Origin: Acinetobacter amyesii | Lineage (GTDB): Bacteria > Pseudomonadota > Gammaproteobacteria > Pseudomonadales > Moraxellaceae | Length of the DNA stretch: 64,000 nucleotides | Direction: 5' to 3' | Assembly: GCF_002018365.1 (NCBI RefSeq) | Contig: NZ_MVKX01000001.1 | Coordinates: 485,178-549,177, forward strand | Shown here: positions 24,013-31,522 of the stretch, piece after piece | How the letters are laid out: each line of letters starts with the position of its first letter | Position numbering within the stretch: position 1 is the first letter of the stretch | Translations under genes and position numbers: made by a program | Notes under the pieces: generated by a model | Database searches by the model: none | What the model was told of the DNA's origin: nothing | Seen by the model: only the letters and a program-made list of their open reading frames with translations

Positions 24013-24161
24013 TGAATTTTCATTATGGCCATGTTGCCGTGTTCATTTTTATTGTTTGTCCCGCTGTTTTAGCTGCCTCAATATTTTTCCGCTTGATGAT
24101 TAATCATGCTGGTGAACTGAAGGCGCAAGCAATGCAACATAAAACTAAAATTGGAGAATAA
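24012..24161 (+). CDS. Small membrane protein of 49 residues, unknown function
   Basis: A short gene starting at an ATG that overlaps the previous stop (TAATG). It encodes MNFHYGHVAVFIFIVCPAVL and then AASIFFRLMINHAGELKAQA, ending in QHKTKIGE. Residues 8-30 form one hydrophobic helix; the remainder is a polar cytoplasmic-type tail. The stop at 24159-24161 lies four bases before the next start, with a GGAG in the tail of this gene serving as the next ribosome site. Coupling and composition support it. Small single-pass proteins in this position can be superinfection-exclusion or holin-like factors, which is speculation. Confidence 0.55.
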   Translation: MNFHYGHVAVFIFIVCPAVLAASIFFRLMINHAGELKAQAMQHKTKIGE

Positions 24162-24164
24162 GAC

Positions 24165-24356
24165 ATGCTTCAGTTTACTGATTTGAATCATACAAAGCAC
24201 ACGATCCATTTGGCAAACATGACAAATGTGGTCTACAGACTTCAAAACGGTGCTCATATCATCACTTTTCACATGCTTGGAAATCATATCGTACCTGCGA
24301 CTGTAGACCGTGTAACCGCTGAGCGTTTGATTCAAGAATTGGGAGAGCTGCAATGA
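24165..24356 (+). CDS. Small early-operon protein, unknown function
   Basis: A 63-residue protein: MLQFTDLNHTKHTIHLANMT, then NVVYRLQNGAHIITFHMLGN and VDRVTAERLIQELGELQ. It has the look of a four-strand sheet followed by one helix. A GGAG lies ten bases before the ATG, and the stop overlaps the next gene's ATG. No named family fits. The order strand-strand-helix recalls small DNA- or protein-binding regulators, but there is no decisive motif. Confidence 0.5.
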   Translation: MLQFTDLNHTKHTIHLANMTNVVYRLQNGAHIITFHMLGNHIVPATVDRVTAERLIQELGELQ

Positions 24357-24646
24357 ATAATCCAATGATGCAAATAAATTCATTTCATGTGCTCATGATC
24401 CGATATTCATCACCAGTTGTCCCACTAGAAACCATAGTAAACGACTATTTCACACATATGAAAATAGAGGAAGCTAACCGCAGAGCAAACAAAATGAATC
24501 TACCTTTTCCAGTGTTTAAATCAGAAGACACAAAGAAGGCTAAATGGATGGTAAATATTGTTCAATTTGCATCTTATCTTGACCGGCAAAGTGAACTAGC
24601 CAATCAAGATTTTAAAAGGCTATGCGGAATAAGTAGTGGAATTTAA
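24353..24646 (+). CDS. PrtN-like (pyocin activator family) regulator
   Basis: A 97-residue protein resembling the PrtN pyocin-activator family. Shared traits are an N-terminal NSFHVLMIRYSSPVVPLETI, the acidic DYFTHMKIEEANRRANKMNL with the A-N-R/K pattern, PFPVFKSEDTKKAKWMVNIV with P-V-F and the K-x-x-W/P-M-V, and a closing helix around FASYLDRQSELAN. In Pseudomonas PrtN activates pyocin genes after DNA damage. In many prophages a PrtN-like protein lies in the early operon near integrase and may act as a transcription activator or excisionase. Here it is the fifth or sixth gene behind pL. Its last codons lie in the left arm of an inverted repeat (24609-24640). Confidence 0.75.
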   Translation: MNNPMMQINSFHVLMIRYSSPVVPLETIVNDYFTHMKIEEANRRANKMNLPFPVFKSEDTKKAKWMVNIVQFASYLDRQSELANQDFKRLCGISSGI

Positions 24647-25282
24647 GTTTTAAGAAAAATCCGTATTTCGGAATAACGTGTGTAATTTAAAAAGGTAATA
24701 TCATGAAACAAGCACTAAAAATCAAATTGGCAGATCATTCAGAATTTACACAAGCATGGTTTGCATTCATCAAATTAGGCTATCAATGGGGCGGTAATTG
24801 CACCGAACCTTGCACAGCACCCTATCTATACACATACGAAGATGGGCGCATTCTCGCTGATTATTTTGATGTTGAAGGAGCTGATTTATCAAGCCCTAAT
24901 TCTGCTTTTGGGCACTTCAATGCTCATGAGAATAAGGAAATCACACTAGCAGAGTTAAAAATCACTGCATTTGGGCGTGAAGAAGCTGTATTTATCGGGA
25001 TTGATGCTGATTACAAATATTACAGTGTGGATGCTGATGGAGATGCTTGGTACACAAAAAATGAGCCACACCTTTCAGAACGTGGTGATTTTTGGGGTAA
25101 AGATATTTCAATGAAAGAAGCCCCTAACTTCAATCTGCATAGTGATTGGAAGCAATCATTAATAAAGCGTAACAGCGTTGAAGAAGAAGTTGATGATCTT
25201 GAAGTTTCCACTCAATAAGTCGTTTCGTGTGGATTGGTTTTTATAAATTTTCCACACGTTATTCCGTATAGCCTTTTAAAAT
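24609..25282. repeat. 32-base imperfect inverted repeat flanking an accessory gene
   Basis: The left arm is 24609-24640 and the right arm 25251-25282; inverted, they match at 28 of 32 positions, and the outer 24 bases match at 23. A second exact inverted pair, CGGAATAACGTGTG, lies at 24669-24682 and 25253-25266. The arms enclose the gene at 24703-25218. The left arm encodes the end of the PrtN-like protein, so the right arm looks like an inverted copy of that gene end. Confidence 0.75.
24703..25218 (+). CDS. Accessory phage protein of unknown function, flanked by inverted repeats
   Basis: A 171-residue acidic protein: MKQALKIKLADHSEFTQAWF, then FIKLGYQWGGNCTEPCTAPY, LYTYEDGRILADYFDVEGAD and YKYYSVDADGDAWYTKNEPH. 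The centre is rich in aromatic and acidic residues, ending in a charged tail EEEVDDLEVSTQ. An AAAGGT seven bases before the ATG is a fair ribosome site. No domain is recognised. The gene is separated from the tightly packed early operon by 56 bases and is enclosed by inverted repeats, suggesting that it was added later as a unit. It is followed by a bidirectional terminator shared with the converging cyclase gene. Confidence 0.6.
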   Translation: MKQALKIKLADHSEFTQAWFAFIKLGYQWGGNCTEPCTAPYLYTYEDGRILADYFDVEGADLSSPNSAFGHFNAHENKEITLAELKITAFGREEAVFIGIDADYKYYSVDADGDAWYTKNEPHLSERGDFWGKDISMKEAPNFNLHSDWKQSLIKRNSVEEEVDDLEVSTQ

Positions 25283-25289
25283 GATGAAT

Positions 25290-25313
25290 AAAAGCTCACT
25301 AATGTGAGCTTTT
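25290..25313. terminator. Bidirectional terminator between early operon and Pycsar cassette
   Basis: AAAAGCTCAC and GTGAGCTTTT form a perfect ten-base stem with a TAAT loop, with T or A runs on both sides. It lies between the converging accessory gene and the cyclase gene. Confidence 0.85.
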
Positions 25314-25316
25314 AAT

Positions 25317-26708
25317 TTATTCAATTGGTACGTAAATATAATCTCTAAATACTACATTTTGCTTAGAATCAAGCACATCACATCTTATATAATGCAAACC
25401 TTTAAAATTGCAATCTCGTTGAAAAGTCTTATTTCCCCTAAAAATATTTAATGTACTGGTACCATCAGCCTTAATATCTTCTTTAATAATTTCCTCTTCT
25501 AAAAATTTTTCCAATATGGGTTCATTTTTAAACCCAGAATGGTTTTTTTTATAAAAGATTACCTTTAAAAACTCTCCTAGAATTAGATTTTTAGAATTTA
25601 AGGTTGCAATAATCTTAGAATTTTTTTTAATAACCTCTGAGTTAGAAATGTACTTCTTTTTAAATCCTTTCGGATCATGAACCTCAGCTGTTAATTCAAA
25701 CCTATGATTTGGAATCACATGCTCATTATTAGATATTCCTGTTGTAACCGATCTCTTTAACTGTAATGGAAGAGGTAAACCAAGAATATATTTATTTATT
25801 TTCAACAATCTCATTGTGTAGTTTAAAGAACTACCATCAGCCTTAATATAATTAGGAGTAACAAAATGTACTGGTTTATCTTCATAATTTTCCTGAACAG
25901 ACTTTATCTCACTAAGATCTTCCGGAAAGTTAAAAAACTCCAATATTCCTTGCCCCATCATAATTTGATTTTTATTCGCTAAACCTTGTAGTTTTGCAGC
26001 AAGATCAACTGGAAGTCCAGTAGGCGAAACCTCCCCAACTGCACCAAAACCATAATTACCCCACAAAACTTCAGAGTCATCTCCAAAGTTACAACCAACA
26101 CGAAAACCAAAATCTCTTACATCAAAGTCTTCTTTTTGACTTTTAAGCCATGGTTTTATTGTCTGTTCTAGCAATACCGTGAGCATCGAGGCAGCGTTAA
26201 TACAGTCAAGAATGGACTGCTCTTTAGAAATTTTAGTGGAACCAAAAAAACCTAAAACAGCATCGCCCATGATTCGATGTACATGACCATCAAAAGCATG
26301 AATGACTTCAATGCAAGTTTTAATAACAGCATTCTTAAACTTATAAATAAATTCAAGACTATCTGGATACTTAAGCGATAATTTAGTCGAACCCTTAATA
26401 TCGACAAACATTGTTGTGATGTATTGTTTTTTTACTCCTCCATGTACTAAGGAATTAAAATCTGGGTGATCTGCAATGGTACTAAAATTCAGAGTATTTC
26501 CGCGCCCAAAAACTTCACGAATTTGTTGTTGTAATTTATATTGTTCAGGTTCTTTAATGGTTAACTTTAAACTTTCATCCAAAGCTCCTGTTGAAACTTT
26601 ACCCTCTGAATTAGATGCTGATTCAAGCCCAATTGAATCAATCATCATTCTTGGATTATTAACATATTTGTCAAAATCACTGGTCGAAAAATCAAAACTC
26701 ACTATCAA
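25317..26708 (-). CDS. Pycsar-type class III nucleotide cyclase (PycC-like) with AGS-C-like sensor
   Basis: A 463-residue protein (TTG 26708 or GTG 26702). The catalytic domain spans about 92-275. Metal-binding aspartates are D103 in TMFVDIKGSTKLS and D149 in HRIMGDAVLGFFG. The motif that reads V-N-L-A-A-R-L in adenylate cyclases reads VDLAAKL here (D235, K239), so the usual Asn and Arg are replaced. The C-terminal beta-rich part (about 325-463) with FKGLHYIRCDVLD near the end resembles the AGS-C sensor of defence cyclases and nucleotidyltransferases. The gene follows the membrane effector with no gap. Pycsar cyclases make cCMP or cUMP upon phage infection. The product cannot be told from sequence by eye. 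Confidence 0.85.
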   Translation of the reverse strand: MIVSFDFSTSDFDKYVNNPRMMIDSIGLESASNSEGKVSTGALDESLKLTIKEPEQYKLQQQIREVFGRGNTLNFSTIADHPDFNSLVHGGVKKQYITTMFVDIKGSTKLSLKYPDSLEFIYKFKNAVIKTCIEVIHAFDGHVHRIMGDAVLGFFGSTKISKEQSILDCINAASMLTVLLEQTIKPWLKSQKEDFDVRDFGFRVGCNFGDDSEVLWGNYGFGAVGEVSPTGLPVDLAAKLQGLANKNQIMMGQGILEFFNFPEDLSEIKSVQENYEDKPVHFVTPNYIKADGSSLNYTMRLLKINKYILGLPLPLQLKRSVTTGISNNEHVIPNHRFELTAEVHDPKGFKKKYISNSEVIKKNSKIIATLNSKNLILGEFLKVIFYKKNHSGFKNEPILEKFLEEEIIKEDIKADGTSTLNIFRGNKTFQRDCNFKGLHYIRCDVLDSKQNVVFRDYIYVPIE

Positions 26709-27266
26709 TTACCCCAAGCGAATAATAAAACTTAATAGTAAAATTATTAGAAAAAATATAAATGAAAAATTTACCCAAAAACCAACTTTTGAATACTCAC
26801 TCATTTTATCAGCTGTAATTTCTGCAAGCACATGGACTTGACTTAACAAATCTTCAAATCTTCCTTTTTCATTTGTATTTTCTACAGCATCCACAAAGTC
26901 TTTAGTGGATTTAAAATCTCTAACATGGCCGTAAAATATGGTAGATAGCTGACCCTTTTTACTATCTGTACTTGGATCTTTGGTTGGCTTCAGATTTGGT
27001 TTAATCACTTGCATACATTGAAGATACCCCTTGAAAGCAAAAAAACCGAAACCAATAAAACACATTATTAATATGACTTTTTCACTACTTATTGAAATAA
27101 TATTCTCATCCGCTTGACCACCCATCATGCCCCAACCAACTAGCCCTGTGGCCGCCACTGCTAAAGAGCTAATCAATGTAATAGTATTTGAAGCTTTTGT
27201 ATTTGCAAGATTTATATAGTGGTCATATCTTTGGAGCACCCTAAAGTAAAATTCATTCTTTTCCAT
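26709..27266 (-). CDS. Pycsar effector, PycTM family membrane protein
   Basis: A 185-residue protein (ATG 27266, with GGGGAG seven bases upstream; ATG 27272 also possible). The N-terminus has FYFRVLQRYDHYINLANTKA followed by SNTITLISSLAV. The helix with the N/D-T-K-A-S motif leading into the first membrane segment is the hallmark of the PycTM (formerly DUF5706) family. Membrane segments lie near 27-47, 63-85 and 160-183; the polar part between them (about 86-158) is cytoplasmic. In Pycsar systems the cyclic pyrimidine signal triggers this protein to disrupt the inner membrane and stop phage growth. Effector first, then cyclase with one shared transcript, is a common gene order. Confidence 0.82.
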   Translation of the reverse strand: MEKNEFYFRVLQRYDHYINLANTKASNTITLISSLAVAATGLVGWGMMGGQADENIISISSEKVILIMCFIGFGFFAFKGYLQCMQVIKPNLKPTKDPSTDSKKGQLSTIFYGHVRDFKSTKDFVDAVENTNEKGRFEDLLSQVHVLAEITADKMSEYSKVGFWVNFSFIFFLIILLLSFIIRLG

Positions 27267-27318
27267 TTCCATTCTCCCCAATATGAATACCAAAGGAATT
27301 AGGGTATATCATGAATAA

Positions 27319-28464
27319 TTAAAAACAAGCATCATTTTGAGCAAAATCTATAGCCTCGTCATAATCTAATAAATTTTTGCGATATAAGTCTAAATTTACA
27401 TATCGCTGCAAACTAGACCAACTATCATGCAATGTAAACTGCTGAATTTGAGGAACAGTCAAACCTTCTTCAGCTAGACGAGTTGCACCTTCATGCCTAA
27501 AGTCATGCCACCATAAGTCATTAATACTATGAATTTTACAAGCTTCTGTGAATAAACGGGTTGTTGAGGCTGCGTCAAGTGGGATAAGTAGATCTGGATC
27601 TCCACCAAGTCTCATCATTTTTTTTCTTACTTCTGGGCTTAAAAGTTCATCAATAATTGCCTTGGCTTTAGATGAAACTTTAAATCTTTTATTGTTCCCT
27701 TTTGAACCCTTTGGATTTTTCATATTTCTAACCAACCACACACCATGTTCAGCATCATAGTCACTAATTCTTAATCCAAATAACTCACCTCTTCTTCTAG
27801 TGGTATAGATTGCTAACCACATAATTAAATGTGTAGGCATAGTGACATTTTTGAGCTCCCACCTTTTATAAAAATATGATGTTAAAATCAGTAGCTCGTC
27901 TCTAGTTGGAAGCCTCTCTCGACTTTCAGACCGGTCTATTTGTTTTGCATTTCTTAGACCAACCATTGCTTTTTCTAATTCAAACAAAGCTGGGCTATCC
28001 TGATTAAGGACAAATTCAGCATGCATTAATACAGATTTAAAATAATAGAGATCTTGTTCAACAGTGGATTTAGCTACTGGTGCCCCATCAAAATTACTAT
28101 TTCTACGTTTTAACGCATAAGCTGAAAAAACATCTCTGGTTAAATTAATGAGTTGCAATTTGGCAAAATCATAAGTTTTAAATTGTTTCAACTTATAGAG
28201 TTTAGATTGACCAATTTCAGTTACATCTTCGATATAACGTTCAATTGCATCATATAGAGTCATGGACTGTTTTATTTCACAACCTTGAAGTATTTCAGGA
28301 TTTATTTCAATTTCAGCTTCACGTTTTTTTATCCATGCTTCAGCTAAAGTTTTTTTACTAAACGTCTTCGATTCGCTAAAATTCACACCTTGCTTTCGTA
28401 CTTGTATTAACGCTCGATAACGCACATCCCCCTTGGTAGTAGTACGTTTTGAGATAGTGCCCAT
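27319..28464 (-). CDS. Tyrosine recombinase integrase
   Basis: A 381-residue phage integrase from the ATG at 28464; the open frame continues to 28554 with a hydrophobic stretch unlike integrases. The N-terminal arm-binding part begins MGTISKRTTTKGDVRYRALI. The SAM-like core domain covers about 67-165. Catalytic residues are R224 (TTRRRGELFGL), H320 and R323 (WWHDFRHEGATRL), H346 (FTLHDSWSSL) and the nucleophile Y355 (LQRYVNLD). It is the outermost prophage gene and reads inward. The sequence between its start and the chromosomal pseudouridine synthase gene must contain one attachment site. Confidence 0.93.
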   Translation of the reverse strand: MGTISKRTTTKGDVRYRALIQVRKQGVNFSESKTFSKKTLAEAWIKKREAEIEINPEILQGCEIKQSMTLYDAIERYIEDVTEIGQSKLYKLKQFKTYDFAKLQLINLTRDVFSAYALKRRNSNFDGAPVAKSTVEQDLYYFKSVLMHAEFVLNQDSPALFELEKAMVGLRNAKQIDRSESRERLPTRDELLILTSYFYKRWELKNVTMPTHLIMWLAIYTTRRRGELFGLRISDYDAEHGVWLVRNMKNPKGSKGNNKRFKVSSKAKAIIDELLSPEVRKKMMRLGGDPDLLIPLDAASTTRLFTEACKIHSINDLWWHDFRHEGATRLAEEGLTVPQIQQFTLHDSWSSLQRYVNLDLYRKNLLDYDEAIDFAQNDACF

Positions 28465-28468
28465 AAAA

Positions 28469-28505
28469 TTGCAACCTCGGATTTGCGGTTGCAATAAGGT
28501 TGCAT
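28469..28505. repeat. GGTTGCAA repeats upstream of integrase, possible arm or att sites
   Basis: ATTGCAACC (28468-28476) and GGTTGCAAT (28487-28495) form a perfect inverted repeat. A third copy GGTTGCAT follows at 28498-28505 in direct orientation. The set lies just upstream of the integrase start and inside the junction with the chromosome. Such repeats suit integrase arm-type binding or autoregulation. Confidence 0.5.
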
Positions 28506-28567
28506 AAAATGCAGATATTAGCAAATATTCAATAGTATTCACTGTAATACACAAAGGTGGAGTTTTA

Positions 28568-29512
28568 ATGCAAGCAAATGTTTTTAATAAATATATTAAT
28601 AATTCAAAAAGTTGTAAAAATTACACTCCCCCGATGATCAATGGTGTTAGTGCCAGCAAAGTCTTCCTTGACGGTCACCAAACTCAAGCCTCTACCGTCT
28701 ATGCATATTTGTGTGAGCAATTTCCTCATATCCAAGCAGCAGAGTGGCAACAACGATTTAAAGATGGATTGGTCTATGCCGCAAATGGTGACGTTTTAAC
28801 ACTAGACAGTCCTTTTGAAGCCAATCGTCATGTTTATTATTATCGATTCTTAGCGCATGAAATCCATGTTCCCTTTGAGCATCAGATTTTATTTGAAAAT
28901 GATCATTTCATTGTGGTCGATAAACCACATTTTCTCACCATGAGTCCAACCGGTCAGTATGTACAAGAAACCTTATTGGTTCGACTCAAAAAACAAACGC
29001 AGCTTGAACAGCTAACGCCGATTCATCGTTTAGACCGTGAAACTGCAGGTGTGGTGCTCTTTTCCAAATGTGTCGAAAGCCGTGGGCTGTATCAACAGAT
29101 GTTTGCCACTCGAAACGTTCAAAAAACCTATCACGCCATTGCAGCTTATCGAGATGAATTAAATTTCCCAATCACAACTCGCTATCGTATGGAAAAAGGT
29201 CAGCCTTTTTATACAATGCAAATAGTAGGTGGGGAGCCTAATAGTGAAACCTTCATTCAGCTGATCCAGCAGCATGGAAACCGCGCTAAGTATGAATTAA
29301 AGCCACATACCGGCAAGCAACACCAGCTCCGTGTGCATTTAAATACTTTGGGCATTCCAATTCAAAATGATCCCTTTTATCCCATAGTGCAACACAAGGC
29401 AGATGATGATTTCAGCCAACCTTTACAACTACTTGCGAAACATCTTGAGTTTATCGATCCTGTGACAGAGCAGGCTTTTCAATTCAGTTCTGCCTATGAA
29501 TTGACACTGTAA
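28568..29512 (+). CDS. RluA-family pseudouridine synthase
   Basis: A 314-residue enzyme that isomerises uridine to pseudouridine in RNA. The catalytic motif HRLDRETAGVVLFSK has the active aspartate (family H-R-L-D-x-x-T-S-G), and the later TGKQHQLRVHLNTLGIPIQN matches the RluA C-terminal RNA-binding core. The N-terminus carries an S4-like segment (SASKVFLD). The start has an excellent AAGGTGGAG site, so the 22 residues before the next methionine are likely real. It is the first chromosomal gene beyond the prophage. Which RNA it modifies is not clear from sequence. Confidence 0.88.
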   Translation: MQANVFNKYINNSKSCKNYTPPMINGVSASKVFLDGHQTQASTVYAYLCEQFPHIQAAEWQQRFKDGLVYAANGDVLTLDSPFEANRHVYYYRFLAHEIHVPFEHQILFENDHFIVVDKPHFLTMSPTGQYVQETLLVRLKKQTQLEQLTPIHRLDRETAGVVLFSKCVESRGLYQQMFATRNVQKTYHAIAAYRDELNFPITTRYRMEKGQPFYTMQIVGGEPNSETFIQLIQQHGNRAKYELKPHTGKQHQLRVHLNTLGIPIQNDPFYPIVQHKADDDFSQPLQLLAKHLEFIDPVTEQAFQFSSAYELTL

Positions 29513-29624
29513 ATCGATTGTCATTACATTAAATTGATAAAATACTGCCGAACATTCTTGAATTTATGATAGTTTTGATTAGAATAAATGCGAAAAGTTA
29601 AGTATTTTAAAGCTTTCTAAGAAT

Positions 29625-29972
29625 ATGAGAAAAACTGAAGTCTACCAAATCCGCCTCGATTCACAGGAAAAGAAACAGGCCTTTGCCGTGTTTAAACAAT
29701 TAGGCATTACACCTGCACAGGCTGTACGTCTATTCTTTAAACAAGTTGTTTTAACCAAATCAATCCCCTTCTCTATTGAAAACCAAAATATCAATATTGA
29801 ACAATTGATTAAGTTACGCAAATTAAAACAACAAGAAGCCCAAGCCATTTCAACCACTGAAATTAGCCCTGCGGAATTAGAAATTTTAAATAATGATCCA
29901 TTATTAGATGATGATCATCTCGACTTGTTTGAAGAACTCAATGCAATTTTGGGTGAAGGTGACAAAACTTAA
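29625..29972 (+). CDS. RelB/DinJ-family antitoxin-like protein
   Basis: A 115-residue protein. The N-terminus YQIRLDSQEKKQAFAVFKQL, followed by GITPAQAVRLFFKQVVLTKS and IPFSIEN, is the ribbon-helix-helix pattern of RelB/DinJ antitoxins (strand, then G-I/L-T/S-x-A-x-x-x-F-x-x-x-V, then I-P-F). It is longer than DinJ (usually about 86) because of a charged C-terminal tail with DDDHLDLFEELNAIL. No RelE/YafQ toxin gene follows. The next gene 97 bases away is a GNAT, and GNAT toxins normally pair with a different antitoxin family. It could be an orphan antitoxin used as a regulator. Confidence 0.75.
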   Translation: MRKTEVYQIRLDSQEKKQAFAVFKQLGITPAQAVRLFFKQVVLTKSIPFSIENQNINIEQLIKLRKLKQQEAQAISTTEISPAELEILNNDPLLDDDHLDLFEELNAILGEGDKT

Positions 29973-30069
29973 CACTGTCGCATTTATAAACAATTTATAA
30001 ATCAACCAATTTCGAAAATTCGATATGCTTCATGCAAGACTGATAAAAATAGCATGGAGTATAGAAAAA

Positions 30070-30513
30070 ATGATTGTTCGACGCGCAACTGAAGCAGACC
30101 TTCATCCACTTGCTGTTTTATTTGATGAATATCGCCAATTTTATGGCACCTCTTCTAATCTCGATATCTCATATAAATTCCTAAAACAACGTTTTGAAAA
30201 TAATGAAAGCGTTATTTTTATTTGCTTAAAAGATGATGTGATTACTGGGTTTATCTTACTGTATTTGGGCTTTTCATCTGTGGCTTGTTCAACCTACTAT
30301 ATTTTAGATGATGTCTATGTTAGCCCTGTATATCGTCGTCAGGGTTCAGCCAAACAATTGATCGATACTGCGGTTCTCTTTGCTCAACATGAAGGCGCGC
30401 TTCGAATCAGCCTCGAAACTCAAAAAAATAACTATCACTCCCATCAGCTTTATGAATCGATGGGCTTCATTAAAGATGATGAATTTCAAACCTATCATTA
30501 CTTTATTCGTTAA
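30070..30513 (+). CDS. GNAT family N-acetyltransferase
   Basis: A 147-residue protein from the ATG at 30070 (MIVRRATEADLHPLAVLFDE), with the frame open to 30025. The GNAT core shows IFICLKDDVITGFILLYLGF, then the acetyl-CoA loop in LDDVYVSPVYRRQGSAKQLI (R-R-x-G-x-A) and the closing LYESMGFIKDDEFQTYHYF. The substrate is unknown; the sequence looks like a metabolic or protein acetyltransferase rather than a compact toxin. It follows the RelB/DinJ-like gene on the same strand. Confidence 0.85.
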   Translation: MIVRRATEADLHPLAVLFDEYRQFYGTSSNLDISYKFLKQRFENNESVIFICLKDDVITGFILLYLGFSSVACSTYYILDDVYVSPVYRRQGSAKQLIDTAVLFAQHEGALRISLETQKNNYHSHQLYESMGFIKDDEFQTYHYFIR

Positions 30514-30651
30514 TGCATTACTCAACTTTAAAATACATCAACAACGCATGTTGAAAAACGCATCTTTAAATAAATAATTAGCAGTCATACTTAGGGCTTT
30601 AATACCGCACATTCATCCTTCAAATGATGAAGTATCAAAGCCCTGTACCTA

Positions 30652-31371
30652 TTACTGTGGATTTAGATTTTCACGAAATTTCGATTGTTCAATTTGCGCT
30701 GCATTCAAATAGATCCATTCACCTTCAGCAATATCTTCAAGCTTTAATTGTCCAATTTGAGCACGATGTAAAGTTTCAACTTTATTACCGACAGCCGCCA
30801 ACATCCGCTTCACTTGATGATATACCCCTTGATGGACAGTCATTTGTAATTGCTGTGAAGCCAATAGCTGTACATCGGTTGCAGCGAAGATGCCTTTTTC
30901 GTTTCGAAGCTCCACGCCTTGTTCTAATTGTTGTATTTGCTCAGGTGTCACAGGATCTGCGGTATGCATCGAATACACTTTGGCAACATGCTTTTTAGGG
31001 TGTGTAAGCGCTTGTAGATATTGACCATCATCCGTGAGCAGCAACAGTCCAGTGGTGTCTTGATCCAGTCGCCCGACGCATTGCAGACCACGATTTAACA
31101 GCACATCATCAAATAATTCAAAAACACTAAAATGATGGGTTGCCTGATGCGAACATTCATAACCTTGGGGTTTATTTAACGCAATGTAAACATGCTCACG
31201 ATAGACATAGTCCTGACCATACACACTGTAAGTTAATTCATTCAAGTCCAGTTTATGCTTTGGATTATCTACAATCTCACCGCGTATTTCGACCGCACCA
31301 TTTTTAATCAACTGTTGGCAATATTTACGCGAACCAAAACCTTGTGATTGCAGCATTTTTTCCAAAAACAT
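30652..31371 (-). CDS. 16S rRNA pseudouridine synthase, RsuA/RluB/E/F family
   Basis: A 239-residue enzyme. The N-terminal S4 domain is KMLQSQGFGSRKYCQQLIKN, followed by VEIRGEIVDNPKHKLD. The catalytic motif is CVGRLDQDTTGLLLLTDDGQ with the active aspartate (G-R-L-D-x-x-T-x-G-L-L). The C-terminus carries GVYHQVKRMLAAVGNKVETL, the RsuA-group R-M pattern. RsuA in E. coli makes pseudouridine 516 in 16S RNA; this is the most likely role. It reads against the preceding GNAT gene. Confidence 0.88.
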   Translation of the reverse strand: MFLEKMLQSQGFGSRKYCQQLIKNGAVEIRGEIVDNPKHKLDLNELTYSVYGQDYVYREHVYIALNKPQGYECSHQATHHFSVFELFDDVLLNRGLQCVGRLDQDTTGLLLLTDDGQYLQALTHPKKHVAKVYSMHTADPVTPEQIQQLEQGVELRNEKGIFAATDVQLLASQQLQMTVHQGVYHQVKRMLAAVGNKVETLHRAQIGQLKLEDIAEGEWIYLNAAQIEQSKFRENLNPQ

Positions 31372-31522
31372 AGAACAACCTAATAAACACCATATAGTGC
31401 TATTTTATACTGAACCACGAGCCAACTTGCAGGAAAAATAGCGGAAATGATCTTGAACGCCAGTTTTTAATGTTTCTGCGCTACACTATTGATTATTTAT
31501 TGAAGTTTCTCACGAATATCCT

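Noticed and set aside
28465-28554. 30-residue N-terminal extension of integrase
   Set aside because: It covers the GGTTGCA repeats and the junction, and the natural integrase start is the ATG at 28464.
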